From NCBI GenBank assembly GCA_964017195.1, contig OZ024895.1, positions 18,379,034 through 18,443,033 of the forward strand: 64,000 nt of DNA. Reading direction: 5' to 3'. The DNA is from Siderastrea radians (lineage: Eukaryota > Cnidaria > Anthozoa > Scleractinia > Rhizangiidae). Positions 32,550 through 44,371 of the stretch are shown here, in pieces. The notes under the pieces are model-generated. The model had not been told where the DNA came from, did not search any database, and was given only the letters and a program-made list of their open reading frames with translations. The position numbers were made by a program, and so were the translations under genes. The number at the start of each line of letters is the position of its first letter. The stretch's first letter is position 1.

Positions 32550-33809
32550 CGACCTCGTACCCAGGGTCCTCTCTCTTCCTCCCTCGAGAAAGTACCCTGG
32601 TTTCGGCTGGTCACGTGTCTTCCTTAAGCAAACAGCTCCCCACCAGGGTGGACTCGCTTTTCTTCAAGAAGCGAAAGAAAAAGCGAATACAAATCTTTTC
32701 AAACTGGCACGAAGACAGAGGAATGGAAGTCATTAGCTCACTTTTTTTCAAAGACAGGGACGCTGAAAAAATCTACAGTCTACTATCTGCAGCGTTTCAG
32801 ATGCACAAAAAATGCAGATGTCCCATCAACAAAATATTTTACGGTAGGCTCGATCAGTTTTGAATTTGCCGAAGGCGTTTGATAAGAAGCTGTTCGAATT
32901 GCCCGAACAAAATGTCACACACTCATTTTTTTGATATATATTTTATTTATTGGCCTAATAATGCAAGTAAAATTCTGATAATAAAAGCTCACGCTGCACT
33001 TGTGTATGTTTATCTGCAAGCTTCAATGTAATGATATAATCCTGTAGACCAGAGTACAACCTTCTTGTCAACAAAGCTCTTAATTATAAATGTTATTTAG
33101 TTTAGCACATTTTTCATTTTGTCATGTCACTGTTTTGTGGTGAAAAAAGTTAGGTTTTTTTCGGTCAATCGGCGGTGTGAGAGCAATTTCGCCTACTCGA
33201 CAGGAATAATACAAATTACCTTCAAATTCTTACAAGAACGGTGGTTTCAGTCGGTTGGCGCGGCGTGTTTAACCTAATTTTACCATCGCGCTGTTTGTCT
33301 GTCTTGTGTACGGTTGCCGAAAATTCTGCTGCTCCTAGGAGATGCTAAAAATAAATTAGTCCTTCCTAATCCTTGACACTCCATTTCATTTCGAGCTCCG
33401 TAAAGCATAAAGCCGACGGCTCTCCTTGTTGTAAATTTGTTATGTTGTGACTCGTGCCGGCTTCCGTTGACTATGGCGATGGTTAGCGACAGTGTTTTGA
33501 AATTCAGAGACTTGTAAACGTGTTTTTCTGAGTCGAAAATAACATGGACCGCTTCGATGTCGAACGTTCGTATGTAATGAAAAAATACTTGTCTATAAAA
33601 GGAGATCTTATCACCACAAATATTCCTGAAAAAGCTTACGTCACCTCTGGTACTTTCCACCATTCTGACACTAGTGACAATCTTACACTTTGCTACCCCT
33701 CCCCTGTAGCACATTCTTGTTAGCACCCAGATTTTGGGTGCCACGTGACCAGCCAAAACCAGGGTACTTTCTCGAGGGAGGAAGAGAGAGGACCCTGGGA
33801 ACGAGGTTG
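32550..33809. mobile_element. 1.26-kb non-autonomous DNA transposon, 9-bp TSD
   Basis: The ends match as inverted repeats for about 75 bases (cgacctcgtacccagggtcc... tcgagaaagtaccctggttt). They are flanked by identical 9-mers GCAATATCA at 32541-32549 and 33810-33818. A 9-bp duplication suggests a Mutator-like (MULE) element, although an 8-bp hAT/P reading is possible. Internal open frames (32615-32863 plus, 33280-33819 minus) start inside the terminal repeats and show no transposase motif. Confidence 0.85.
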
Positions 33810-33818
33810 GCAATATCA

Positions 33819-34912
33819 ACGTTACACTGTAACGCTGCTGCTGTTAGGAAAAGTTCCCCAAGTTGAAGTGCGCTATTTTATCCCTGGTAACTTAAAAAGA
33901 ATTTAACTTTCAATCAGTTTGTCATTTGTCATTTACTGAACAGGCCTGGTATTCGACTCTTAATATATCCTTACTTATCCTTACTTGAAAATCCGTAGCT
34001 TCCTTGTTGGGCAGCCTAAAGTTGACAATCTTTCAAAAGATTTTTCTCTAATGAGTAAATAAATTTATAATAAAAAACTGTGTGTTAACAAAATATTTGA
34101 AGTTCCTGTTCCTGGAGATATGTAAGTGAAACGTGGCTGTATATGGGAAGAAATTATTCTAATTGAATATCTGGCTCTAAGCCTATGTCATCTAACAGAA
34201 GACAGCGCTCTTGGTAAACATCAGTTTCCAATTAAGAGATATCTACGACCTTCGTAGTAGATAATGTGGTTCCACTTTCATACATTAGAAACAAAAAGGG
34301 TTTTAAGAAATGATACGTCAAATTAAATTTACAATTTAATTAACGTCTGCAAATCACGATAAGCCAAAAAAGGTTTTGTAATTGAAACAACGTAATATCA
34401 CGAATGTTTCCATACCTCAACGTCGAAAATTTTCATTTTCACGCGTTCTTATCTCGGATGTTTTTAACGTCCGAACCAAAGAAAGGAATGGGGAGAGAAC
34501 ATTAAAATTTTTAAATGTTTAAATTTTTTAACAAAGGAAGCTCCGAACATGAAAGTGTCGTATTAACTTTGACACGGAGTCCATTTTACACTGGGAGTGA
34601 GTAAACATTGAACAACACGTCAATGAAACGACGAGCTCAAAACAAAAGAAATTTGCGAAAGACCTAACTGCTTTAGTGGCTAGTTGAATTTAAAATTGCA
34701 AGGCAGGATGTAAATTGCAGAAATAAGTGGAAGCAAATTGGACAAGTGACCAACTTTATTATTTAATTGTATGTTTACGGTGCGCATTTTTTACAGTTGC
34801 CTAATTTAAGCTATGATTAAGTGGCGATTAAATCGGTCATCTGGGCAGCAAGTACCTGAAGAAAAGTGGACAAAACAAAAAGTAAATACATACAAAGAAA
34901 CGAAGGAGCGTA
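33819..34912. other. Intergenic, nothing recognised
   Basis: AT-rich sequence with no plausible gene. The last 130 bases begin the duplicated peptide-gene unit that reappears near 41,640. Confidence 0.45.
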
Positions 34913-34972
34913 TGGATGAATGAATGAATGAATGAATGAATGAATGAATGAATGAATGAATGAATGAATGAG
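34913..34972. repeat. (GAAT)n microsatellite
   Basis: About 14 units of GAAT. It lies in the 3' flank of the first peptide gene and is absent from the homologous position near 41,730. Confidence 0.95.
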
Positions 34973-35348
34973 TGACTAAGAATAAGCTGAGCTAATAATA
35001 GCTTTTTTGCTTTCACTCCTGAATGTGCGTGCAATGAACAGGGGTAAAGGCTAATCACGAACATGCCTATGTCCCAATCCAGGTGTCCATCTCCAAATGG
35101 CGAATTTTTTTAAAATCGTTTTGTTCTGAAATAGGATTTTTTTTCTTTTGGCTGTTATAAACGAAAACTTTGGATCCTATGTTAGAAAAAAAAAAGGTAT
35201 CAAAATAGCATATATTTGGGTCTACTACAGGGAAGAGACTAAAGATCTAGGTATGCAACACGAACTCCATTGGCCTTCATTTCTTGCTTCAGAGTTCAGG
35301 TTTTATGTTTCTCTCTACTGTAATTGTCTGCTGCTCACTGATGATTCA

Positions 35349-35492
35349 AAATGAAGAATGATCCTTGCAGTGATGTGCACAATTGAAGAAATTGCCATTA
35401 AGCCTGAAAAAATTTCTAGGCATTTGACGGTATTTGAACTCGTGCCCTTCAAGGTGCTAGTGTGTTGCTCTAACCAACTACCAAGGCTGATG
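35349..35492 (-). mobile_element. tRNA-derived SINE, copy A
   Basis: On the minus strand a tRNA-like head (ccttggtagttggttagagc, then a B-box-like cgagttcaaat) is followed by the tail gcctgaaaaaattt reversed and the end phrase tcactgcaaggatcatt. The same head-tail arrangement appears at 35545 on the plus strand. It lies in the 3' flank of the cysteine-rich peptide gene. Confidence 0.75.
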
Positions 35493-35544
35493 GAAAAAAA
35501 TCATTTATTCACTTTAAAGAGTATTTGAACTGACAATTGACTAA

Positions 35545-35692
35545 GGCCTTGGCAGCTCAATTGGTTAGAGCATCACACTGGCAGCGTGGAAGTCACGAGT
35601 TCAAATCTTGTCCAAAGCCTGCAAGTTTGTTCAGGCTTAATCTAAATTTCTTCAATTGCTGACATCACTGTAAGGATCATCCTTTGTTTGAT
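35545..35692 (+). mobile_element. tRNA-derived SINE, copy B
   Basis: The head (35545-35620) folds roughly as a tRNA: D-arm GCTC...GAGC, an anticodon loop ctggcag (GGC, alanine-like) and T-arm ACGAG-TTCAAAT-CTTGT. The acceptor and anticodon stems contain mismatches, so it is not a working tRNA. The tail (tcaggcttaat... gacatcactgtaaggatcat) matches copy A in inverted orientation about 50 bases away. Typical RNA polymerase III SINE. Confidence 0.78.
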
Positions 35693-35795
35693 TTCATTTC
35701 CGCAGTTCATGTATGATTTGTCATATATTCATTGTCATCTCATTGATAATTGTACGCATCACTCTTATTGACATTACCTTGCTTTTTCTTGCGAT

Positions 35796-36548
35796 CTATC
35801 TGCAATTGTCCATGCAAAAATCGAAGCACCAATTACAATTCCTGCCACATGAGCTCAAACATGTCTTCATGCAACGGGAAAGACAACGTTGAAATCTTGG
35901 ATCGTAAATTGAGCGTGGTTCTTTCTGTTCTCTTGCAACTTTGAACTCCATTCCATGTTCATGAGATTCCCCTGTAAACAAATGTTAAAATAATATAAAA
36001 ATTATTTCGTAAAAAAAATAAGACTCAACCGTGCTAACTTAATTGTAACTAAAGCACTAGCAAGGGGACGTTAACAGTATAGAATGTCAGTGAAGTCAAT
36101 TTCACGAGAGGTCGTGTTTTTTTATGTAAAACTGTTGAAGCATAATGCGATAGTACACTTCCTAACATTAACATTGCCTTTTTGGAGTTACATGAGGCTA
36201 GAAAGAGAAACACTTGATGATACCCTAAAGATAAAAGATATCTGAAAGTACTGCGGGTTAAGCTAAGCCTGGATTAGAACCGTCTTCACCTGCCACCTCA
36301 TCTCCTCAAAGAAAAGCTTCTGAATCAGGCAGCTACGTGGTGCCATTTTAACTGAGACCCCCCCCCCCCCCCGGGGTGCAACCAAGATCAATATAATCTC
36401 TCCTGCGTTTAAGAAATGGTGAGTAACACGAGTTCTGTTTTTAAGTTACCTTTATCCGCTGAGAATTATATTTCGTACCTTCATCGTAAGGTCGTGCCAA
36501 GGCGTATGCCAAGAGCAGAGCAAGAATAACAAAGCAAATGATCTTCAT
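35796..36548 (-). CDS. Secreted 8-cysteine peptide gene (two exons)
   Basis: Exon 1 (36548-36479) starts at ATG and encodes an 18-residue signal peptide (MKIICFVILALLLAYALA) followed by RPYDE. It ends at donor AAG|GTACG. Exon 2 (35971-35796) follows acceptor TTTACAG in matching phase. It encodes a charged spacer rich in Glu/Lys/Arg and then a compact C-terminal domain with eight cysteines spaced C-x3-C-x3-C-x3-C-x3-C-x2-C-x3-C-x3-C, ending at TAG 35796. The layout of signal, propeptide and cysteine-rich mature peptide is that of cnidarian antimicrobial, toxin or mucus peptides. Regular C-x3-C spacing suggests disulphide-pinned helices. I do not recognise the family. A paralogue lies at 42242-42822. 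No lesions seen. Confidence 0.75.
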
Positions 36549-38094
36549 GTTGAATGGATAAAACATGTAAACGATCAACACGAATCTAAGGCCTGAAGAG
36601 TAATTAATATTTGGAATTAAAATTTAACAACAACAGTTACAGGTAAAAATTAGCAGATATTACCGTTACACGCTAACTGACTGTTACTTCAAGTTTAACG
36701 GGTATGGGCAAATATCAGGTGCACTCAACAAACAATCTGGTGAAAATGCATCGCTCTATTCAAATCAACTAGGTAAAAGTTGTTTCAAGACATTCCAAGC
36801 TTTTTTGTGCCTTGCTGTAGGAAATTATCTGCGCCTTTTTCGTTTTCGGCATGACGACCATGAAAGATTCTCTGCCAGTAGAAATAACTTTCCATGTTGT
36901 CCTGCAGCCAGTAATAAAACATATCATAGCGACTCAGTAATACCCAAGCTAACAAGAGATATTAAGAGATATTACTTAACGAGGTTTTGGATTAAGGCGT
37001 AAATTTTCATAGCAGCGGGTAGGTAACTAAACATTAACTTAGGAATCTCAATACCTTTCCTAGCATCATTTAACCTTTCCGAGAGAAAAACCCTTCGCAG
37101 TTATTATTTCCGAGAAAAACGCTCTACAACGATAGTTTGCCACCCAGCACGAACTCCATATGGAAGTAGATATAGATCAGAAAAGATCCGTTGAGTAGCC
37201 CTGAAACTTACTATGAAAGATAGTTAACGTTGAACTTACTGTAAAACCTTTTCTTTTCACCGACCTTCAAAGCCACTAAAACTGACTCAAAACAACGCAA
37301 AGGTTGTAATGAGAGTACCTGAACGCAGCAGCGCTTTTTTAAGCCTGCAAAATAGATTCCATCTGTGGCTCTTGATATTAATCCAAAGTACTTTATGAAA
37401 TGTTCAAGAGCTTGAAAGGTTTACATATGAGTACATTACAAGACAACAGGGATACATGCTCTCAAGAATGGGAAATTGATCACGTAAAGTTTTATAAGCC
37501 CATAAAACTTATACAGCATAATTATGAACACAGCTATTTGTCTGTTTTCATTCAGGATCAGTAAAATAATGGAACTCGATATTTTAGAGGCATTCAGATT
37601 AGTACGAAGCCTGCATAATGAAATCGTTTTAGAAGAGTGTAAGTATCTGATTGCGTTTTCAAGGCCTAAATTCTTTTGCATCGATAAAATTTTTCCCAAA
37701 GGGTTTATTTTTGGATGTCACGTGCTGTGTTTTGTTTGGATAAAAACTTCGCCAAAAAAAGCATCCTAATTTACTGTAACGAGCAAAGATTCCCTGCAAG
37801 GTCGTTAGGAAAACGGCGTAGCAAAGAAAGCAAATTGAATCACTGAAAATGAAACGTCGCAAAATTAATTATAAACACGCAGTGTTCCGCGATAGTGATT
37901 GCCACTCCCACCCTTATTGTCTATTATAATATTTCATTTTCGAAGTGGTATGAGGTGATATGAGCTACGATTTGCGATAGGGACTTTATTATAGGTTCTT
38001 ACATTATTGGATCCACAGAAAGAGATGGGTGGTTTTTAACTGATCTGTGGCTTAACGGTAGTGACAGAAGGCTTCATTATATGATAATGAAGTT

Positions 38095-38290
38095 TTAAAG
38101 TCACAAACATAAGGACGGTACCAGAAATACTACCAGCCAATACTTCTCGAATAAAAACGCTGACAAAAGTTTCTTTTCAAGTTAGATGTATCCGTTGAAA
38201 ATTATATTTAATGTGTAGCTATGGTGAATGGACGAAAAATTCAGCAGACGATCAGTCCGAATCTAAAAAGATAAATTTGGAATGAGAAAA
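38095..38290 (-). pseudogene. Peptide-gene relic with exon 1 deleted
   Basis: The flanks (ccagccaatacttctcga upstream, gtgaatggacgaaaa and ctcagcagacgatc downstream) match those around the orphan first exon at 44302. However, about 70 bases covering the signal peptide are missing between ttatatttaatg and tggtgaatgg. It is a dead paralogue in unit A. Confidence 0.55.
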
Positions 38291-39865
38291 CTACAACAAA
38301 ACAATTGCAGGTCATGATCACAATTAGCAACTGTCACTGACTCATGCATATACGCGCTAATTGACTATTACTTCAATATTGGCAGTACAGGGCAAGTGTC
38401 AGGCGCACTTAACAAACAATTTGGTTAAAATGCATTACTGTTCTACTCAAATTAAGTACATGACTATTAAGCCACTCAGTGAAATATTTGAAGCAACGCA
38501 CAGATTGAAATGAGCCTAAACTAAAGAGCGTTTTATAAACCTGCAAAAACAGCTTCTTTGTGTGGTTTTTAATATTAAACTAAAGGGCAATGTTGTAGAG
38601 CTTTCAAGAGAAAGGATTATCTGGAATAACTTTATCATTAAACGTGAGTTTACATCAAGAAAACATACGTGCGCTCAAGAACTTGAAATTGACCACGTAA
38701 AGTTTTAAATGGCCAGAGGAGGCATACGGCAATATTATAAAAACAATTTAGAGGTATTCGTCGGTTTGTATTCAAGATCAGTAAAATAATAGCATTCAAT
38801 AATTCCCAGTCATTTAGATCAGTGCGAAGCCTGCATATTGCAGGTTTTTGATTAAGTTTTCGAGAGTTAAATTCTTTCTTACTGATAAAATTGTTCCTAA
38901 AAGGTTTATTCTTAAATGTCACGTGCTGCGTTTAAGTGTTTGGATAAAAACTTTTCCAAAAAACAGCCAATCGTTCTTTATGCTTTAAACACAATGTGTA
39001 AACTGAACAAGTATGATTCCTCACTAGGTATTTTGTGAAAGTGCAGCAAAGACTGCGAGTTAAATCACTAAAAATAAAACATCGTGCAAACCTAATAATA
39101 ATAAAAAAAAACTGTTCCTTGATCATGATTGTCACTCTGGCTGTATCCATATAATTGGTTGATGTGTTAATGGCTAATATTCATGTTGTTCTTTCATCAC
39201 AATTGATTCTTATCACCATTTCCGCCTTCTCAATACAAGATTTAAAAGGTTCGTGCAGACAACGTAGGCTTCTATCGTTAAGGACATTTCTGAAAATGAT
39301 TGGATAATATGTCTGTGTTCACCTTTGTCCCTTCTAACCCACGTTAGTTCACATTTTCAAGGTTTTAGCCAGTGTATGCAATAAAACAATGAAAGCACTA
39401 AATGAAGCCGTGCGGCAAGCGTTAATCAACTGCTGGGCTACTTTGTTTCATCCTTTTTGGTTTGTTGTTGTTGTTGTTGTCATGGAACCTGATTTTAATG
39501 GGCTCCCTTGAAGGACTGCGAGGGTCAGAATCGTGCTTGAGGAAACGTTTTTGCTCATGACCAATATTGTTCTCCGACTATGAATAAAAAGCGTTTCTAA
39601 GGGATCCTAGTAACAGATCTTCTGGTTTGACAGTATACATTGAAACTGGCTAACGAGGACTTTCCATTGGTCATAAAAGTAGCACGTAAATGCGACCCAT
39701 AAGATTCTGTTAAAAACAAAAACATATGTTCCGCTAGATACTTGAATATTGAACGCAGTCATATTTTGGTTGTACGTGCTCCATTTTACTGATAAACAAA
39801 CTATTATATACGAGTATTTTAGAGGTGGAAGGGCTTTCTATGGAGTACATTATCACTAATTAAAA

Positions 39866-40618
39866 ATGTTTATTTTAAGACAACGTGCATGGGATTATAA
39901 AGTAAAATTCTATCCTGCATGGAATGATAAAGGTGTAAATAAAATACGTCTCCTAAAAGAAAACAAGACGTTTATATCTATATCAGAATTTCAGCAGGAA
40001 TATGCTCTGACAGTAAACGTTTTAATGTACAATAGATTTTTAGTCGTTATCCCTATGGACTGGAAAAGAGCAACTTCTACCAATATCTCTGCACGCAAAC
40101 TGCTTGTTCTTAGTTCTATGGAACCCTAAAATGTAGAGTTGAAGCTAGCGCAGGAAAATTTGCCTATAAAGGCTATATACGAGTTGTCTTTTAAAGTGAC
40201 AATAGATAACAAACTTAGATGCATTACATTAAATTATTCCTATAAAGAATACACTCTTCAAAATGAAGCTGAAAAATCCCTCCAACTGTGATTGTTGCAA
40301 GCTCCCCAATGAAACCTTGCTCCATATATTTATGAATGCCCCATATTACAAACTTTCTGGCAAAAGGTTATTACACGATGGAATGATACACGATCAGAAA
40401 ATGTCACTTTAATTGCCCTGCATATTATCTACGGATTTAAACCAGGATTCGGTCTTCACCATGCTTTGAATCATTTTGTAATTATCGCTAAGTATTATAC
40501 GTGTTCGTGCCGCTGGTTAAACAACGACTTCCCAAGCCTCGAAATGTTTCATCTGTTACTTAATGGCAAGATCACATCTGAAAGAACGATTGCTTTTAAA
40601 AACAACACTCTGAAGTAA
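39866..40618 (+). pseudogene. LINE reverse-transcriptase C-terminal fragment
   Basis: The first part reads WNDKGVNKIRLL, then FQQEYALTVNVLMYNRFLVV and PMDWKR. The second part, in another frame from about 40355, reads FWQKVITRWNDTRSENVTLI, LHHALNHFVIIAKYYTCSCR and SLEMFHLLLNGKITSERTIA up to TAA 40616. This is the tail of an L1/Tx1-like ORF2 after the RT domain, including a remnant of the Cys-rich region near 40270. Several stops and shifts are present and no 5' part exists nearby. Truncated, inactive. Confidence 0.72.
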
Positions 40619-40649
40619 CTGGAATCGATATGGAAAACACTGTGCGCTT

Positions 40650-41640
40650 AAACTCCTGCAGACGCTTTGCAATTTAAAGGTGCCCCATGTTCCTTCCGTT
40701 TTATGTTCTGTTATCTTACGTTCGTACTTGTAGTGTATTTGTAAGCTTCCCTGTAAAAATCGGACTTTTAATTCATTTGTCTATTGTTTTATTACTAACA
40801 AATGTATATATTATTTTGTAATATTTACTGTAATATAGTTTCTGTTTTGCTCTATTTAATCGTAAAGTCTGTATTACATTAAAACGTGTTTTGGTTAATT
40901 AAAGTTTTGCTTACATAAAATTTCTATGGAAAGCGCTCTTTCACTTATCAATACAATTAAAATTCACTGGCAATTTTTGTTTTTTTGAAATTTTTACATT
41001 CTGGTCACGTGATCCGTCACGAGATCAACATTGTGCGTTAAGGCAAAGAATGGACATTGAACCCAGGCGTTAAACTGCTTAAGTAAAGTTGCTCTTGTAC
41101 TTGGTTGTTTAGGCCAGGGCAAACGTAGTAGGTCACGGGTGCCTCATGGTGATAAAGCGTGGATTTGATGCGTGGATTTTAATTCTGTTACCAGAATTAA
41201 TTGTATTTTTTCTCCCGTCAGTAAGTATTTTGGCTATACTGATTTATGTTAAGCCCATCAATGACCGAAAGAAAAGGTCAATTTATGTCGATAAAACTGG
41301 CACTTGATAGTTTGTCTGTTTTTAGTTAAGATCATTGCAATATTTCCACGTAACGCCTGGAAAGACTGCTAGGGCTAGATCGTGTTTAAGGAAACGTTTT
41401 TCGCTTTTGACCACGGTGGAGACAAAAATCTTCAACTAGATGTTCAAGCATTTTGAAAAACCGGATCCTGACGTAAATCTGTTGATACACAAAATAGAAA
41501 TCACCCTAAATTTCCAAAGTTGTCTAAACTGAGAGACGTTGCAAGAAGAACAAGAATCGCCACGGACGGTTAACCTACGCACAAGGCGGGGCGTGAGTTG
41601 CAGAAACAAATGGAAACAAATTAAACCAGTAACCAACTTT
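40650..41640. other. Intergenic with a repeat shared near 60.5 kb
   Basis: No gene. The block 41205-41400 (ttttttctcccgtcagtaag, gaccgaaagaaaaggtcaa, then ctgctagggctagatcgt and aaggaaacgtttttcgct) is repeated at 60485-61360 and partly at 63490. The duplication history therefore extends further right. Confidence 0.6.
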
Positions 41641-42241
41641 ATTTGTAAGTCTACACTACGAAATGCAGAATTTATGATGTGATTAAGCAGCGCTTGAAAC
41701 GGTCATCTTTGCTCAAACACCTGAAAAAAAAACATACACAAATTACAATTAAATAAATAAAGCTGAATTCTTGAAAAAGGAATCGCTAAGTTTACTCCCG
41801 AATGCGCGTGTGATTAACTTTACGAGAACAAGTAACTTCGGAGATGCGTTTGACGCTCACTGGTCCCAAGTCAGGTGTCCATAGCCAAACGGCGAAATTT
41901 TTAAAGCTGTTTTGTTCTGGAAAATAGGATTTGCCCTTTTGTCGTGAAATAAAAGAAAGCTTTTGGGCCTTGGGTTAGAAAAAATGTCATATATCTAGGT
42001 GTAATACTGGGTAGGGGACCCCAGGTCTAGGCATTTCAGCCAAATTTCTTAAGTTACGCGTCTTTGGATAGAAATTGTGCAGACGCGTTGAGAGAAGCTG
42101 TGGTCGGGTCTTTTGTTGGCCTCCATTTTCACTTCACAGCTCAGATGTTGTTTTTCTTTACCGTAATTGCCTGCTGCTCATTGATTATTGTACACTTGCA
42201 CTTAATGACATTACCTTAATTTCACTTTTGACATAAGGGCG

Positions 42242-42822
42242 CTACTGACAATTATTTCTGCATAATACTCTGCACACATTTCTATTCGACCAATCCAAAC
42301 ACCCCCTCATGCAACGTCTATAACATCGTCGTTGTGGATCTTCAAAAGATTCTTGCTTTTCCTCTTTTTTGGCGACATTGAACTCCATACCATAGTCATA
42401 AGACTCCCCTGTGAACAAATGTTTAAAACAAAGAAAAGAACTAGAGTTAAGCCCTGTTCTGCAAATAAATATGATTCAACCATGCCATGTTGTAACTAGT
42501 CGTCGTAAAGCGGAACTGGCCAGGCGAAGTCATGAGTACAGAATGTCAGACAATTTGACTGCAAAACGACTTTATCATGTAAAACTGTTGACCGCGTGTA
42601 GCGATATATAGTGCACTTAAAATGACATAACATTGCAGTTTTGGAGAAGAGTCAAAGGTCGATATTAGTTTCTCCTGTTTGTAAATAACTGTTGGCAACA
42701 ATAAATTTTTTCAAGTAAACTTCATCGATCCACGGAAAATTATATTTCGTACCTTTGTCGTAAGGTCGTGCCATGGCAGATGCCGAGAGAAGTGTAAGAA
42801 TAACAAAGCAGATGATCTTCAT
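42242..42822 (-). CDS. Secreted 6-cysteine peptide gene (two exons)
   Basis: Paralogue of the gene at 35796. Exon 1 (42822-42753) encodes a signal peptide (MKIICFVILTLLSASAMA) followed by RPYDK and ends at donor AAG|GTACG. Exon 2 (42408-42242) follows acceptor GTTCACAG in the same phase. The mature part has six cysteines spaced C-x3-C-x3-C-x8-C-x3-C-x3-C. The spacing fits a helical hairpin closed by disulphides. The signal peptide and first exon are far more conserved than the mature domain, a pattern usual in rapidly evolving secreted defence or venom peptides. No lesion seen. Family unknown. Confidence 0.72.
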
Positions 42823-43629
42823 GGTGAATGGGTGAAAAACACTGTAAATGATCCACACGATTCTATAAAGATAAATAATTGTAATCAGGAAACTTAGACT
42901 GATACTATAACAAAAAACAGCCAGCTATGTGTCAAAATAAGCCGCTTTTACTGATTTGCACATATATATACCAACTGAGTGTTACTTGGGGCAAAAAATT
43001 CTGTGCCCATTTTTATCGGGATAACAGTCATAGAAGATTCCTAGCCAGCAGAAAACAACAACCACGTTTCCCAGCAATAAAACACAATAGCGACCCAATA
43101 ACACCCCAGGCAGCAAGCACAAAACTCAAATTTAGATACATTATTTAAGGAGGGAGTGGCTCAACGCCTGAATTTACAAGGCCGTAGCCAGCTAACATTT
43201 ACCCAGAATACCAAACGTCCTTTCTAGTAACATTAACTTTCCGAGGAAAAACCTACACAGTTTTTGTTTCTCTGGAAAACATCTTTGCCATGAAGCAAGA
43301 ATCCTACTGGCGAACACGTCGGAACGGATACGTTAGGTTCCCCAATCTTAAATTACGTAGAAAGATAATTGACCGTACCGTAAATCCTTTTTTGCTCGCC
43401 GACTTTTAGAGAAACTTAAATTATACTCAAAGCAACGCACAAGACTAAAACGAGAATACCTAAACGCAGCAGCGACTTATCAAGCCTGCAAAATAGATTC
43501 CATCTGTGGCGCTTGATATTAAACCAAGTTATTTTGTGAACGTGTTGAAGAGCTTAAAGGGCTAAACTTAAAGAACCTTATATTGTTACTGAACGATTTA
43601 TTTCATGACAACATGCATGCTCTCAGGAA

Positions 43630-44095
43630 CTGAAAAGGTCGGCACGCACGAGGGCACTAGTCCCTGCGACTTGTCCCTGCTCTTTAATTGAAATTCGCCG
43701 AAACATGAGGACGAAAAATGGAGTGGACCTCAACAGTGAAACCGAATTTAGTAAATTAACCGCAAAACATCAAAACAAATCGAGTGTTGGTCATTTGCAA
43801 TTTCGATAGCTTTTTTCTTCTCCGTGTCCTACTAGATTGCTGATACAGCCACTGTTCGATCAAGACTCCCAATACAGAAAAATACAAGATTTATTCTCCA
43901 GGCCAACTGGCAGAAAAGTAAACCGGCGATCCGATGAAATATTTTCATTTGGTCGTAGGGACTTGTCCCACGAACAGTTTACCCGAAGGTACCAAGCCTA
44001 GTTTGTGGGACAAGTCCCCGGAACTGGTCCCACAAATTCAAACCAGTTTGAATTCGTGCGACTAATCGCAGGGACCAAAATTTGGTCCCTGCTTT
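43630..44095. mobile_element. MITE-like insertion rich in GGGACAAGTCCC palindromes
   Basis: This segment interrupts the duplicated unit. It is bounded by cactagtccctgcgacttgtccct on the left and cgactaatcgcagggaccaaaa on the right. Internally it repeats gggacttgtccc and gggacaagtcccc. The ends are imperfect inverted repeats (agtccctgcgac against gcgactaatcgcagggac). No clear target duplication. Confidence 0.55.
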
Positions 44096-44301
44096 AATAT
44101 AGGTTCTTCAGTAGTGGAACCACAGAAAGAGAAAGGCGGTCTTTACTGGTCGGCTATGGTAACGACACAGGGCTTTATAAACTTTTGAAGTAAATAAGTG
44201 GGGGTACCGCAAAATATATCCAGCCAATTCCTCTCGACGAAAAACGCTAAAGAAAGTTTCAGTTCAAGGTAACTCTATTCGCTGGGAATTACTTTTCGTA
44301 C

Positions 44302-44371
44302 TTTCATCGTGAGGTCGTGCCGTGGTAGATACCAAGAGAAGTGCAAGAATAACGAAGCAAATGATCTTCAT
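44302..44371 (-). pseudogene. Orphan signal-peptide exon of the peptide family
   Basis: Seventy bases homologous to exon 1 of the two peptide genes: ATG at 44371, then MKIICFVILALLLVSTTA. The exon ends at GAAA|GTACG, where the usual final G has become A, weakening the donor. No cysteine-rich exon is recognisable downstream (lower coordinates) before the unit's insertion at 43.6-44.1 kb. Likely a dead paralogue. Confidence 0.6.

Larger units (their letters stand above)
34780..40010. repeat. Large tandem duplication, unit A
   Basis: Scattered but collinear similarity links 34780-40010 to 41640-46470. Shared blocks include the peptide gene's 3' flank (caggtgtccat.tcc.aa.ggcgaa), both peptide exons, upstream gene flanks, and a final block with gcgacccat.agattc and gggctttctatggagtaca. 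Unit A additionally contains the SINE pair and the LINE fragment start. Divergence and indels indicate an old event. Confidence 0.8.

Noticed and set aside
33280..33819. 179-codon minus-strand open frame
   Set aside because: It starts inside the terminal inverted repeat of the 32550 element and shows no transposase or other domain.
35545..35620. Functional tRNA-Ala (GGC)
   Set aside because: The acceptor and anticodon stems have mismatches and the element continues into a SINE tail shared with the inverted copy at 35349.
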